A DNA stretch of 34,775 nucleotides from a virus, in IMG/VR virus record IMGVR_UViG_3300032053_004246, positions 1-34,775 of that record. The stretch is one strand, 5' to 3'. Below, in pieces: positions 13,514 to 20,507 of the stretch. Every line of letters starts with the position of its first letter. Position 1 is the stretch's first letter. A program made the translations under genes and the position numbers. A model generated the notes under the pieces. That model did no database searches and was not told the origin of the DNA. It saw only the letters and a list, made by a program, of their open reading frames with translations.

Positions 13514-14500
13514 CTATTGCTTAACCCACCTGTGATTTCGCCATATATAGGTTGTTCCACCCCAATTCATTGTTTGCCCTTCCTGTGGGGTTGCTCTTTC
13601 CCCTACTTGTAGGGGTGCAGTTGACGGCCCTGCGCCACCGTATTGCTCTCCAACCGTACTGTACATATCTTCGTTGCCGTAACCTTCAAGGTTAAGATAA
13701 TCGATTTCCCGTTGACGAACCGCATCTTCCGCTTGAGCACGTGCGGTGTACTCGTCAATCGCGTGGCCTTCCGCCTCTGCCTTTGCGACAAGTTGTGCTT
13801 TGTATATATCCACATTAGACGCGTGATTTTGAGTTGAGTAGTCAAGACCCGCACCGATCAGATTTACATCTGCTGCTTTGTTCTGCAACGCGGTTGTCAC
13901 TCCAAGCTTGCTTTCTTCGGTGCCGGTCGTGCCGTATAGCTGGCTTAAGTTAGTTCCCATCGTGCCGGCTGCTTGTGCGCCAGCAAGCCCTTGCTCCTGC
14001 GCCCATTGCTGTGATGCAACATATTCCTTCTCACGCGCTTGCTGAACTCCACTTGTCGCTTGACCGATCTGAGTAAGGTAATCGGTCGCTAATTGCTCCG
14101 TGCCTCTATATCCTTCTGAATCGTTGATCGTCCCGCCAAGCGCTTGATCGCCCCGCATTTGCTCATGTGCTAGCCCGTAGGCTTTCTCCATCGGTTTGAG
14201 TGTATTTGCTAATTCTGTATTCCAATAATCTGCGGATAGCGTGACTGGCTTCGCCGTCCAGTTCGTGAGTTTGTTAAGCGTGGTATCCGTCGCGCCCTTC
14301 ACGTTGCCCGGCAGATAGTCGTTCAGCCCTTTAGCTGTATAGGATATTGGCGCTGCGTTGAGAGCTTCGCCTAGCTTCTCGTTAATATCAACGGTGCCTG
14401 CTTTAGCTGTCGGTGTGGGGGGTTGAGCTCCTTGTACTGCATTGAAATTCTGCCAAGGCTTTGCGCTTGCCAAGCTTCTGAAAGATGATGTTATGCTCAT
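13514..14500 (-). CDS. Putative internal virion/ejection protein, Ala/Gln-rich
   Basis: A 328-residue protein. The N-terminus (MSITSSFRSLASAKPWQNF) is followed by a Pro/Thr linker, a helical core rich in Ala, Gln, Thr and Glu (TDYLTQIGQATSGVQQAREKEY onward) and a C-terminal tail QTMNWGGTTYIWRNHRW. Long polar helices with few hydrophobic clusters are characteristic of DNA-ejection proteins. AAGGAG precedes the start. The Trp-rich tail may contact the large 1513-residue protein. No enzymatic motif is visible; the role is inferred from order. Confidence 0.65.
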   Translation of the reverse strand: MSITSSFRSLASAKPWQNFNAVQGAQPPTPTAKAGTVDINEKLGEALNAAPISYTAKGLNDYLPGNVKGATDTTLNKLTNWTAKPVTLSADYWNTELANTLKPMEKAYGLAHEQMRGDQALGGTINDSEGYRGTEQLATDYLTQIGQATSGVQQAREKEYVASQQWAQEQGLAGAQAAGTMGTNLSQLYGTTGTEESKLGVTTALQNKAADVNLIGAGLDYSTQNHASNVDIYKAQLVAKAEAEGHAIDEYTARAQAEDAVRQREIDYLNLEGYGNEDMYSTVGEQYGGAGPSTAPLQVGERATPQEGQTMNWGGTTYIWRNHRWVKQ

Positions 14501-14509
14501 TGTCGCTCC

Positions 14510-14824
14510 TTACCGCCAGTTCAATTTCGGACTGGTTTTTATTGGCATGCCTGTCAACTTATACGGCATGCCGAGATCGCCGGTGGACACGTCCGGCGCG
14601 TTAAATTCAGGTAGATTCGCGTTGATGCGCGGTTGTGGTTGTTTATTAACTGCCGTGCCAATATCGGCCCACGGGTCTTTCGTCATACTGCCCATTTTCG
14701 ATTTTTTATCAAATCCGCCACTATCCGACCCTGCCGATGCGTTTATCGCCATGCTGCCGATTGAAGTAACGCCCGCAATTATAGCCGGAACTAACGCTTC
14801 AATTCCTGTGCCTGCTGAAATCAT
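14510..14824 (-). CDS. Small structural protein, paralogue of the upstream gene
   Basis: A 104-residue protein that aligns with its neighbour at 14834-15181. Both start M[IL]SAGTG[IL]E, both have a hydrophobic Gly/Ala helix next, and both end with [SD]IG[ST]AV, a Pro-rich strand and L[AG]MPY..TGMP or TGAMP. The gene has an AGGAGG ribosome site. The pair probably arose by tandem duplication. The hydrophobic N-terminal helix (ALVPAIIAGVTSIGSMAINA) could insert in a membrane during DNA ejection. No family name is known to me. Confidence 0.65.
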   Translation of the reverse strand: MISAGTGIEALVPAIIAGVTSIGSMAINASAGSDSGGFDKKSKMGSMTKDPWADIGTAVNKQPQPRINANLPEFNAPDVSTGDLGMPYKLTGMPIKTSPKLNWR

Positions 14825-14833
14825 AGTTCCCTC

Positions 14834-15181
14834 CTAGTACGCCCGTCGTTTTGATAAATCCGGCATTGCCCCCGTATTGTAAGGCATTGCTAGCGTGCCT
14901 GCGATTGGTGCAGTATATTGCGGTAGCGGGCGATTCACGATTGGCGGACGGGCAACTGCACTGCCGATATTCGAGTATACATCCTGCGCCATAGCCTTCT
15001 GCGCTGCGCTCCGATTCGGCCCCTTCTGATATTTCGCTTCATTTGCTGCGTTCGCTTGGTCTGCCGTCATTGCCGCTGTAAGCCCTGCACCTGCCGCTTG
15101 AAGCACCCCGCCAAGCACATCTTTAGTCGTCAAGCCCACCTTATCCAGTTGTTTCTCAAGTCCCGTTCCCGCTGATAGCAT
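14834..15181 (-). CDS. Small structural protein, paralogue of the downstream gene
   Basis: A 115-residue protein starting MLSAGTGLEKQLDKV after an AGGAGG site; a GTG two codons upstream is too close to that site. Residues 20-50 are an Ala/Gly-rich helix (LQAAGAGLTAAMTADQANAANEA). The C-terminal half is Pro-rich (VARPPIVNRPLPQYTAPIAGTLAMPY) and ends in a basic KRRAY. It matches the 104-residue protein just downstream in layout and motifs. Such small Gly/Ala plus Pro proteins at this place are probably minor virion components. Confidence 0.65.
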   Translation of the reverse strand: MLSAGTGLEKQLDKVGLTTKDVLGGVLQAAGAGLTAAMTADQANAANEAKYQKGPNRSAAQKAMAQDVYSNIGSAVARPPIVNRPLPQYTAPIAGTLAMPYNTGAMPDLSKRRAY

Positions 15182-15190
15182 AGCCACCTC

Positions 15191-15658
15191 CTATAAATAA
15201 TGAAGTACCGCTTCGTTAATCCATTCATCGTTTTCCATAAACTCGTGCGGATCAATATGCCCAAGAACGAACCCAAACTTTTTGAGAATTTCGATCAGCC
15301 GAGTATCTGTCTCTCTCACTCGTGCAACGATCTTATGCACGCCCCGTTCTTTCAGAAACCTGATGCCTTCTTGCATCGCAGTAAGCGCCTTGCCTTGCTT
15401 CTGATGTTCTTCCGTCACCATCACGCCGACAACTGCGGTCGTGCTCGTGCGCATTGTAAACCGCACGAATCCGATGACTTCCTGATCGTCCAGAATCATG
15501 CCAACATTACAGCCGCAAATCTGCTCGATGTTCTGAAAGTCATGCAGCTTGGGCAGTGAATTGAACGTCCTGAAAGCGTTTCGATAGCAAGGGTCGTAAA
15601 ACCAGTCGTACATAATCTTCGCGTGCTGATCAGGTTCGTATGGTGTCAATTTAATCAT
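15191..15658 (-). CDS. GNAT-family N-acetyltransferase
   Basis: A 155-residue protein with the GNAT pattern: a central strand IGFVRFTMR and VGVMVTEEHQKQGKALTAM, where V-x-x-x-x-Q-x-x-G-K/A is the acetyl-CoA pyrophosphate loop, followed by a long helix and a VARVRETDTRLIEILKKFGF segment. Members transfer an acyl group from CoA to an amine; the substrate cannot be told. The stop/start junction with the upstream gene is TAATG. GNAT genes do occur inside phage structural clusters, where they may modify a virion or host protein or ride in the capsid. This one sits between tail and ejection genes. Confidence 0.75.
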   Translation of the reverse strand: MIKLTPYEPDQHAKIMYDWFYDPCYRNAFRTFNSLPKLHDFQNIEQICGCNVGMILDDQEVIGFVRFTMRTSTTAVVGVMVTEEHQKQGKALTAMQEGIRFLKERGVHKIVARVRETDTRLIEILKKFGFVLGHIDPHEFMENDEWINEAVLHYL

Positions 15659-16269
15659 TAAAACACCTGTGCTGGTAAAAAAGGAACGTAGGTCACTCGT
15701 ACCTCTCCCTGATACCAGTAGTTATAGGCATTTCCTGCATCGCAATCGATCTGAGTCATGATAAGAACTCCCATGTACTGTATTTCCGACCAATTTAATC
15801 CCCATGCCGGATGATCCGTATCATTTGTAACATCCTGCCATCCACTCCATATAACCCCTGTGGTTCCGTTCGTTATGGTCCCGAGTGATACTAGTGTTCC
15901 CCCAAGATTCGATTTCCAGTATGGAGCTAGCCACGATTCAATCCAACCCGTTCCGCCGCCTGTGAATAATGCGTCGTATTTAACTCGAATTTCCACTTTT
16001 GTAATCGCACCGAGATACGTTCCGGCACTGTTTGTCTGGTCGCCAAGTTCCCACATCGTCCATGTCTCTGTGGGGGCGGCTGTGATAGAGGCATACGTCG
16101 TATCATTCCCATCGTAGTAATTCGCGGCGTTCGTGATGACACCGTGCGTCGATTCAACATGATTTGTATAATACGTAACCGTCGTGGTTGTAGTTCCACA
16201 CGCTGGCGCAGATATGAATGTGCTGAATAAAGCAATGACCGATAACAATAATAGTTTCAGGCTTTTCAT
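15658..16269 (-). CDS. Secreted-type tail-region protein with N-terminal signal
   Basis: A 203-residue protein starting MKSLKLLLLSVIALFSTFISAPAC, a textbook Sec signal (basic tip, long hydrophobic core, AxA-like end), with AAGGA eight bases before the ATG. The mature part is rich in Thr, Tyr and Trp (TETWTMWELGDQTNS, WIESWLAPYWKSN, WYQGEVRVTYV) and looks like a beta-sandwich that could bind carbohydrate. A signal is unusual for a virion protein. Either it is a surface decoration or secreted factor made during infection, or the N-terminus serves another purpose. It overlaps the GNAT gene by one base. Confidence 0.65.
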   Translation of the reverse strand: MKSLKLLLLSVIALFSTFISAPACGTTTTTVTYYTNHVESTHGVITNAANYYDGNDTTYASITAAPTETWTMWELGDQTNSAGTYLGAITKVEIRVKYDALFTGGGTGWIESWLAPYWKSNLGGTLVSLGTITNGTTGVIWSGWQDVTNDTDHPAWGLNWSEIQYMGVLIMTQIDCDAGNAYNYWYQGEVRVTYVPFLPAQVF

Positions 16270-16285
16270 ATTTAAATTCCTTGAA

Positions 16286-17038
16286 TTAACTCGCGTTAAG
16301 TTCATAAATGACCCATACCTGAAGAAACAACGCTCCTGTAGTTGCTGGAAGTTCTACCACCACGATATTGCCAGCCTCTATGTCCTTCGTTATAGCTCCT
16401 GATTCCTTTTCTTTCTCCCCTGCTCCCGTAGCTACTGTAGCAATCGCTGCATCTGCTGTAATCGGATCGGTAAACTCTTCAAAATTAACTGAGTAAGCTC
16501 GATTGGCATCTAGTTTAATGCCGCAATTTGTCACGGTGATTCCGAACGGCGCCCACCCTGCTTCCACTGGTAGAATCGGGATATGGGCGATCTGTGCTTT
16601 CACATATTCAGGCAGGATAATTGTTTTAGAAAACATGAGCGGCTGCCCATACATATGACCATCTGCAATGTTGCCTATAGCCGCCGTGACCGTGCCCGTT
16701 GCTCCATCCACGCTAAACTTCTCTGTTATCCCTCCGTCGCTGTACATCTTCAAATCATTACCGTCCCAAATGTGAACGTCCGCCCCGTCCATGATCAGGT
16801 TGCCGGTCATAGTGTCGCCGGTCACGTCGAGTGCGTTTGTATGCGGGTTCAGCGCGGCGACGTGAGCTGATAGCTCAGTGTAGATATTGTCAAATTCCGT
16901 ATCGTCGTTGTCCGCGCTAATCACTCCGCCAGTCACACGGTCGTAGATGCGCGAGAGGGTCGCGCCTGCAATCAGCCCGAAGCCCGCTACGACTGCAATT
17001 GCCAGTGTGCCTGCCAAGAATCTTTTGAATCTGCTCAT
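16286..17038 (-). CDS. Tail-fibre-like protein with N-terminal hydrophobic segment
   Basis: A 250-residue protein. Residues 1-27 (MSRFKRFLAGTLAIAVVAGFGLIAGA) form a signal or anchor segment. Then comes fibre-type text: IYTELSAHVAALNPHTN, DVTGDTMTGNLIMDGADVHIWDG and SVDGATGTVTAAIGN, where the GDTMTGNL phrase is a standard phage tail-fibre repeat. The C-terminal part is beta-rich and ends FLQVWVIYELNAS. AGGAG precedes the start. As with the next gene, an export-like segment on a fibre-type protein is odd. The protein may be membrane-linked at assembly, or the segment may insert into the tail. Confidence 0.65.
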   Translation of the reverse strand: MSRFKRFLAGTLAIAVVAGFGLIAGATLSRIYDRVTGGVISADNDDTEFDNIYTELSAHVAALNPHTNALDVTGDTMTGNLIMDGADVHIWDGNDLKMYSDGGITEKFSVDGATGTVTAAIGNIADGHMYGQPLMFSKTIILPEYVKAQIAHIPILPVEAGWAPFGITVTNCGIKLDANRAYSVNFEEFTDPITADAAIATVATGAGEKEKESGAITKDIEAGNIVVVELPATTGALFLQVWVIYELNAS

Positions 17039-17047
17039 GTATTTCTC

Positions 17048-17293
17048 CTATACTTTTCCAATTCGCCTGAATATACCGTCCACTTGCTCCTGCACTCGAT
17101 CCACTTCGCGCCGCACTTCGTCTTTGGTCGCAACTTTATCGTGCCGCTCTCGGCAATCGCCGGAGAAATTGACAAATTCCCCACGCAATCCTTTGATTTC
17201 GTCCTTCATTGAACCGACGATAATGCCAAACGTGATGTTGCTAATCACCACCACGCCCGCGATTGCCGCTTCTAGAATCAGGCCGTCTGCCAT
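17048..17293 (-). CDS. Small membrane protein with coiled coil (holin-like or accessory)
   Basis: An 81-residue protein: one membrane segment (LEAAIAGVVVISNITFGIIVG) followed by a charged coiled coil (DEIKGLRGEF, then DEVRREVDRVQEQVDGIFRRIG). The form is that of XhlA-like or spanin-like small phage proteins, but with the membrane segment first. AAAGGA stands eight bases before the ATG. It lies between two fibre-type genes, away from the lysis cassette, so a lysis role is uncertain. It could anchor or chaperone the neighbouring proteins that carry signal-like segments. Confidence 0.6.
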   Translation of the reverse strand: MADGLILEAAIAGVVVISNITFGIIVGSMKDEIKGLRGEFVNFSGDCRERHDKVATKDEVRREVDRVQEQVDGIFRRIGKV

Positions 17294-17306
17294 ATCGAAG
17301 TCCTTT

Positions 17307-18716
17307 TCACGCGTTGTTATTATCCAAAAAAAACGCAGGCATACCGCCAGTCCACGCGCTCTGTAATGCCCGCGCAGGAGCGGTAGCAGGTAATGCCCCC
17401 GTTGTGACCGCAAAATCGGCAAATCCCACTGGCTCGATAACTGGACTAGTGTCAATGTCCAGATTGCCCGGCCAGCTCGTAGGCAATATTCCGATCCGTC
17501 CAGCGGTAGCTGACAAACATTGGCAACCCGCAGTCGTGCCGGTGGCGTTCACTGCGACGGCAATAAAATAAAGGGTATTTGCTGATAACGTAATATTTAA
17601 CGCTGTGCCAGCAGCTCCCCACGCTTGCGCCGCAGTTGTAAAGGCCAGTTCCGCCGTCAGGCGGGCGCTATCCGAATCTCGATAGATTGCGACCCTATAA
17701 ACATTCGTGGTCACGCCAACCCCGAAAAACCTGATCTTATTCACAACCAAATCAGCGTTCAATTTCAGATAAGCGCATCGAGCAATAGATGTGGAAATAT
17801 TGGTCGGAGTTGCGTTTAGCGGATTATGCAGCATTTGTCTTAATGCCAAGCCGGGATTTCCATCGCCCATATTTCCCGCGATCTTTCCCCACCAAGTAGG
17901 GTTTGAACCAGCAGGAGTCGCGCCGATTATATTGCCGCCGGATCGCTGTAGATATTGACCGTCATTCACCGCGCCCATCGTTAAAAGTGCTGCGCCGCTT
18001 TCTCTCAGTCCCCTGATGTCTGGAGAAGCCGCTGACCCTCCGATTTGGCCCGCAAAAGCAACAACATCGGCATCTGAAATTTTCGTATTCAGATTCGCAA
18101 GTGTGTCGGCGTTGTGTTGCGCCCCGGCAAGATTATGTGCCGTCGGTGTCCGTGCATCAGTTAATCGGGAATCTCCTTCTTTTATGGCGTTACTACCATT
18201 GATCGAAAAATTTGCAGATGATGTTCCTGTATCGGTGTTTTGAGTATGATCCAAAGAATTTGAATGATCTAATGAATTACTGTGGTCTAAACTATTACTG
18301 TGCTTTTTGCTGACTGCATCTGCTAAATTTATTTCTGTCTGCGCATAGGTATCAAGTGTGGATTTATTACTATGTGAATGGTCAAGGGAATCGGAGTGGT
18401 CTAAAGAATTGCTATGGTCAAGAGCGTTGCTATGATGAGGATTGGGCAAATTGTCGTGATCTGATTGTTTGAAAGTCGATGTCCCTGCATCAAGTTGTGC
18501 TAATGCTATGACCCCATCTTCATTCGGATCATACACAGCTTTGGTCATATCGCCAGAACCACCACCCTCACCTCCCATCGCTATAAACTCAGCGCCTTTT
18601 TTTACGTAAGTCTTGCCTGTTTCTGTTACAAAGACAATCAACCCCTCCGGCCATATTGTGTCTTTATCTGACTCAGTAGGCACAACTAGACTATGCAATT
18701 CAGCTGTTATTATCAT
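17307..18716 (-). CDS. Tail fibre with His-rich hexapeptide repeats
   Basis: A 469-residue protein. After an N-terminal domain (1-60) come two blocks of a DHSNSL hexapeptide repeat, at residues 94-116 and 139-158, split by a helical spacer. Then come fibre phrases EGDSRLTDARTPTAHNLAGAQHNADTLANL and NDGQYLQRSGGNIIGATP. The C-terminal 200 residues (from about TWWGKIAGN) look like a beta-sandwich head, rich in Thr and Ala, with TLYFIAVAVNATG. The last domain would contact the host. The Leu every sixth residue fits a beta-helical or triple-stranded shaft, and the regular histidines could bind metal as in other phage fibres (inference). The following gene starts 13 bases on. Confidence 0.75.
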   Translation of the reverse strand: MIITAELHSLVVPTESDKDTIWPEGLIVFVTETGKTYVKKGAEFIAMGGEGGGSGDMTKAVYDPNEDGVIALAQLDAGTSTFKQSDHDNLPNPHHSNALDHSNSLDHSDSLDHSHSNKSTLDTYAQTEINLADAVSKKHSNSLDHSNSLDHSNSLDHTQNTDTGTSSANFSINGSNAIKEGDSRLTDARTPTAHNLAGAQHNADTLANLNTKISDADVVAFAGQIGGSAASPDIRGLRESGAALLTMGAVNDGQYLQRSGGNIIGATPAGSNPTWWGKIAGNMGDGNPGLALRQMLHNPLNATPTNISTSIARCAYLKLNADLVVNKIRFFGVGVTTNVYRVAIYRDSDSARLTAELAFTTAAQAWGAAGTALNITLSANTLYFIAVAVNATGTTAGCQCLSATAGRIGILPTSWPGNLDIDTSPVIEPVGFADFAVTTGALPATAPARALQSAWTGGMPAFFLDNNNA

Positions 18717-18728
18717 ATTTTATAACCT

Positions 18729-19208
18729 CTACAATTCCGTATATCGTGTCCAGATTTCAAACAAGCACGTAACTGTGCCCGGATTTGCCGTTGCCGTTGC
18801 CGATTGACCGATGAAATTCAGATACAACTGCAATGCCGCTGCTACGTATCGCCCGTGTTGATCGGTCGGAAAATAAACTGCGACATGATCCATCGCCGCA
18901 TTGCCGTGCACGTCTGCCGCCGCTACGATAGCTCCGGTTGAAATCATCACATCTATATCAGTGGCATCTGCGAGATCAGCGTCCGCATTAACTGCCGTAC
19001 CGACGGCATACGCGATTGTCTTAGCGCCACCTGCCGTTCCTGCCGGCGCTGCGTTCTTAATGAAAAACCCGTGCAAGATGCAATTTGCAGGAATAGGAGA
19101 GAGCGCAACGCCAGTACCGACATACGTGGCGTTGGCAATCACGTTCACCGTCTGATTGATAATTTCTTTCCGCCAAACTGACCCCATAATTCTCGTAACG
19201 TTGCCCAT
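18729..19208 (-). CDS. Small structural protein
   Basis: A 159-residue protein with Ala/Thr-rich, beta-strand text (VNVIANATYVGTGVALSPIPANCILHGFFIKNAAPAG, then YFPTDQHGRYVAAALQLYLNF). The ATG at 19208 overlaps the previous gene stop as TAATG and has GGGAGGG upstream. Longer in-frame upstream codons fall inside the previous gene and are rejected. Composition resembles minor tail or decoration proteins. No family is recognised. Confidence 0.65.
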   Translation of the reverse strand: MGNVTRIMGSVWRKEIINQTVNVIANATYVGTGVALSPIPANCILHGFFIKNAAPAGTAGGAKTIAYAVGTAVNADADLADATDIDVMISTGAIVAAADVHGNAAMDHVAVYFPTDQHGRYVAAALQLYLNFIGQSATATANPGTVTCLFEIWTRYTEL

Positions 19209-19555
19209 TAGTCCCTCCCATTTCCAACTGCCGTAACGACACAAGTTCCGCTTGTGGACGCAGTTGTGACTTTCCAGCGATACGCCGATGCAATAGTGCC
19301 AACGATCAACTTCGTTGTGCTTTCGTTGGCTGCGGTAGTCGTGTGCGTAATGCCCGTATCGTCCCAATTTGTACCGTCATTCGTCTGCTGTAACTTCACT
19401 GCTGGCTGCACACCTACGAGATCGGCAAATACAAGTTGAAAAGAGACGTTCACATAATCGCGCAAGTAGAATTCTTCCGACAAATTTGTCACATTATCCG
19501 TGTCGAATGGAATCGCCGTCTGACATTCGCTATAACCCGAAAACTGTCTATCCAT
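19208..19555 (-). CDS. Small structural protein, beta-rich
   Basis: A 115-residue protein: LRDYVNVSFQLVFADLVGVQPAVKLQQTNDGTNWDDTG followed by SAYRWKVTTASTSGTCVVTAVGNG. The QxSNDGxNW-type phrase is common in small beta-sandwich proteins of phage tails. AAGGAGG precedes the start, and the gene is translationally joined to the next one by TAATG. It lies directly behind a terminator (19582-19606), so its level may be set by read-through. Confidence 0.65.
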   Translation of the reverse strand: MDRQFSGYSECQTAIPFDTDNVTNLSEEFYLRDYVNVSFQLVFADLVGVQPAVKLQQTNDGTNWDDTGITHTTTAANESTTKLIVGTIASAYRWKVTTASTSGTCVVTAVGNGRD

Positions 19556-19581
19556 GATGTTCCTCCTTGGTTGTGCATAAC

Positions 19582-19606
19582 AAAAAGGGGCTCGCTCGGA
19601 GCCCCT
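19582..19606 (-). terminator. Rho-independent terminator
   Basis: On the minus strand AGGGGCTC-CGAGC-GAGCCCCT forms a perfect eight-pair stem, followed by TTTTG. It lies between two minus-strand genes, 26 bases before the next start codon, leaving no room for a new promoter. It probably acts as a leaky attenuator. Confidence 0.85.
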
Positions 19607-19628
19607 CTATATTCTGCACAAAAGCTAA

Positions 19629-20216
19629 TTACAGTTTCGCTCTCAGATACTCAATCATGATGCCGTGCAGGATAACCACGTCTGCTCCGGGGGCAAGACC
19701 GCCGGACGATGTATCCAACTCACATAGAATATGCAACATCTTGGCCGGGTCAAGCGTGGCGGAATCAATCAAACCCGCTTCTGTTTTCTGGATGGCATAA
19801 GCCACACCTTCGCACGGATCATCGGCAATCGCCGTATCAAGTGCGGTTGCTGCTGCGGCAAGTGCTTCACCGAACGCAAACTGAGCGTATAGAATCTTCC
19901 AGAGTGCGCTTTCTGCGACATCGACGGAATCCGTTGACCAGACCGCGCTGATCTTCACCGGTGCTTCCGTTGATAGATTAAACGGAATGTCGGTCAGCCA
20001 GTGATAATCCTCGCCGTCCGCACCCGGCTGAACCCCTCCGAATCCAAGTGCATTTACATCAGTCACTACTGGCGTGCCTGCGCCAAGTGTGATCTGCACC
20101 TGTGCCTCTGCGCCCGCAGGCCCGACTGCTATCGACGGTACGCACGGCAAAAACACCCTCACCCACTCTGCTACGTCTCCGCGATTAACGTGCGGAAAAT
20201 CTCCTCCTGATCGCAT
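19629..20216 (-). CDS. Structural protein with MRSGG start
   Basis: A 195-residue, Ala- and Asp-rich protein. I chose the ATG at 20216 (MRSGGDFPHVNRG) because GGAGC precedes it; codons further up cross the terminator at 20242-20267. Its first five residues are the same as those of the major capsid protein and close to those of the two decoration-type proteins. The body (VQITLGAGTPVVTDV, EAPVKISAVWSTDSVDVAESALWKILYAQFAFGEAL) is mixed alpha/beta. It lies between two terminators. No family is recognised; a virion role is inferred from position. Confidence 0.65.
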   Translation of the reverse strand: MRSGGDFPHVNRGDVAEWVRVFLPCVPSIAVGPAGAEAQVQITLGAGTPVVTDVNALGFGGVQPGADGEDYHWLTDIPFNLSTEAPVKISAVWSTDSVDVAESALWKILYAQFAFGEALAAAATALDTAIADDPCEGVAYAIQKTEAGLIDSATLDPAKMLHILCELDTSSGGLAPGADVVILHGIMIEYLRAKL

Positions 20217-20241
20217 AACTGCTCCTTTCTTGGTTGCCCAA

Positions 20242-20267
20242 TAAAAAAGGCAGCAAACGCCGCCCTT
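20242..20267 (-). terminator. Rho-independent terminator
   Basis: On the minus strand AAGGGCGGC-GTTT-GCTGCCTTT pairs over nine positions (two wobbles) and is followed by a T-run. It sits 21 bases after one gene and 25 bases before the next start on the same strand. Confidence 0.8.
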
Positions 20268-20288
20268 CAAGTTGCAAAATAAAATCTC

Positions 20289-20498
20289 CTATTCCGTCAA
20301 CTTTTTTTCTATCTCATCGTATGCTTCTTTGCTCACCGGCAGGATCGTGCCCTGTTTCATCTGCACCATGTAATGCACCTCGCCCGCAATCGTCTCTTCG
20401 TAAGAGTGCGAAATCTCGTCGAGGTCCATGATGATCTTGTGATTCTCGCCCTTCGCGTCCTTCGAACTGCCGTGTTTCGCTTTCAGAAACCGTGCCAT
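20289..20498 (-). CDS. Hypothetical small protein after the propeller gene
   Basis: A 69-residue charged protein, MARFLKAKHGSSKDAKGENHKIIMDLDEISHSYEETIAG at the start and a Lys/Glu-rich C-terminal helix. AGGAGGAGAAC precedes the ATG. It is closely spaced after the 598-residue gene and ends in front of a terminator, so it ends a transcription segment. No family is recognised. Confidence 0.65.
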   Translation of the reverse strand: MARFLKAKHGSSKDAKGENHKIIMDLDEISHSYEETIAGEVHYMVQMKQGTILPVSKEAYDEIEKKLTE

Positions 20499-20507
20499 GT
20501 TCTCCTC

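Noticed and set aside
18243-18437. Short repeats in the tail fibre taken as a CRISPR-like array
   Set aside because: The 18-base units are in frame, code for DHSNSL and have no spacers.
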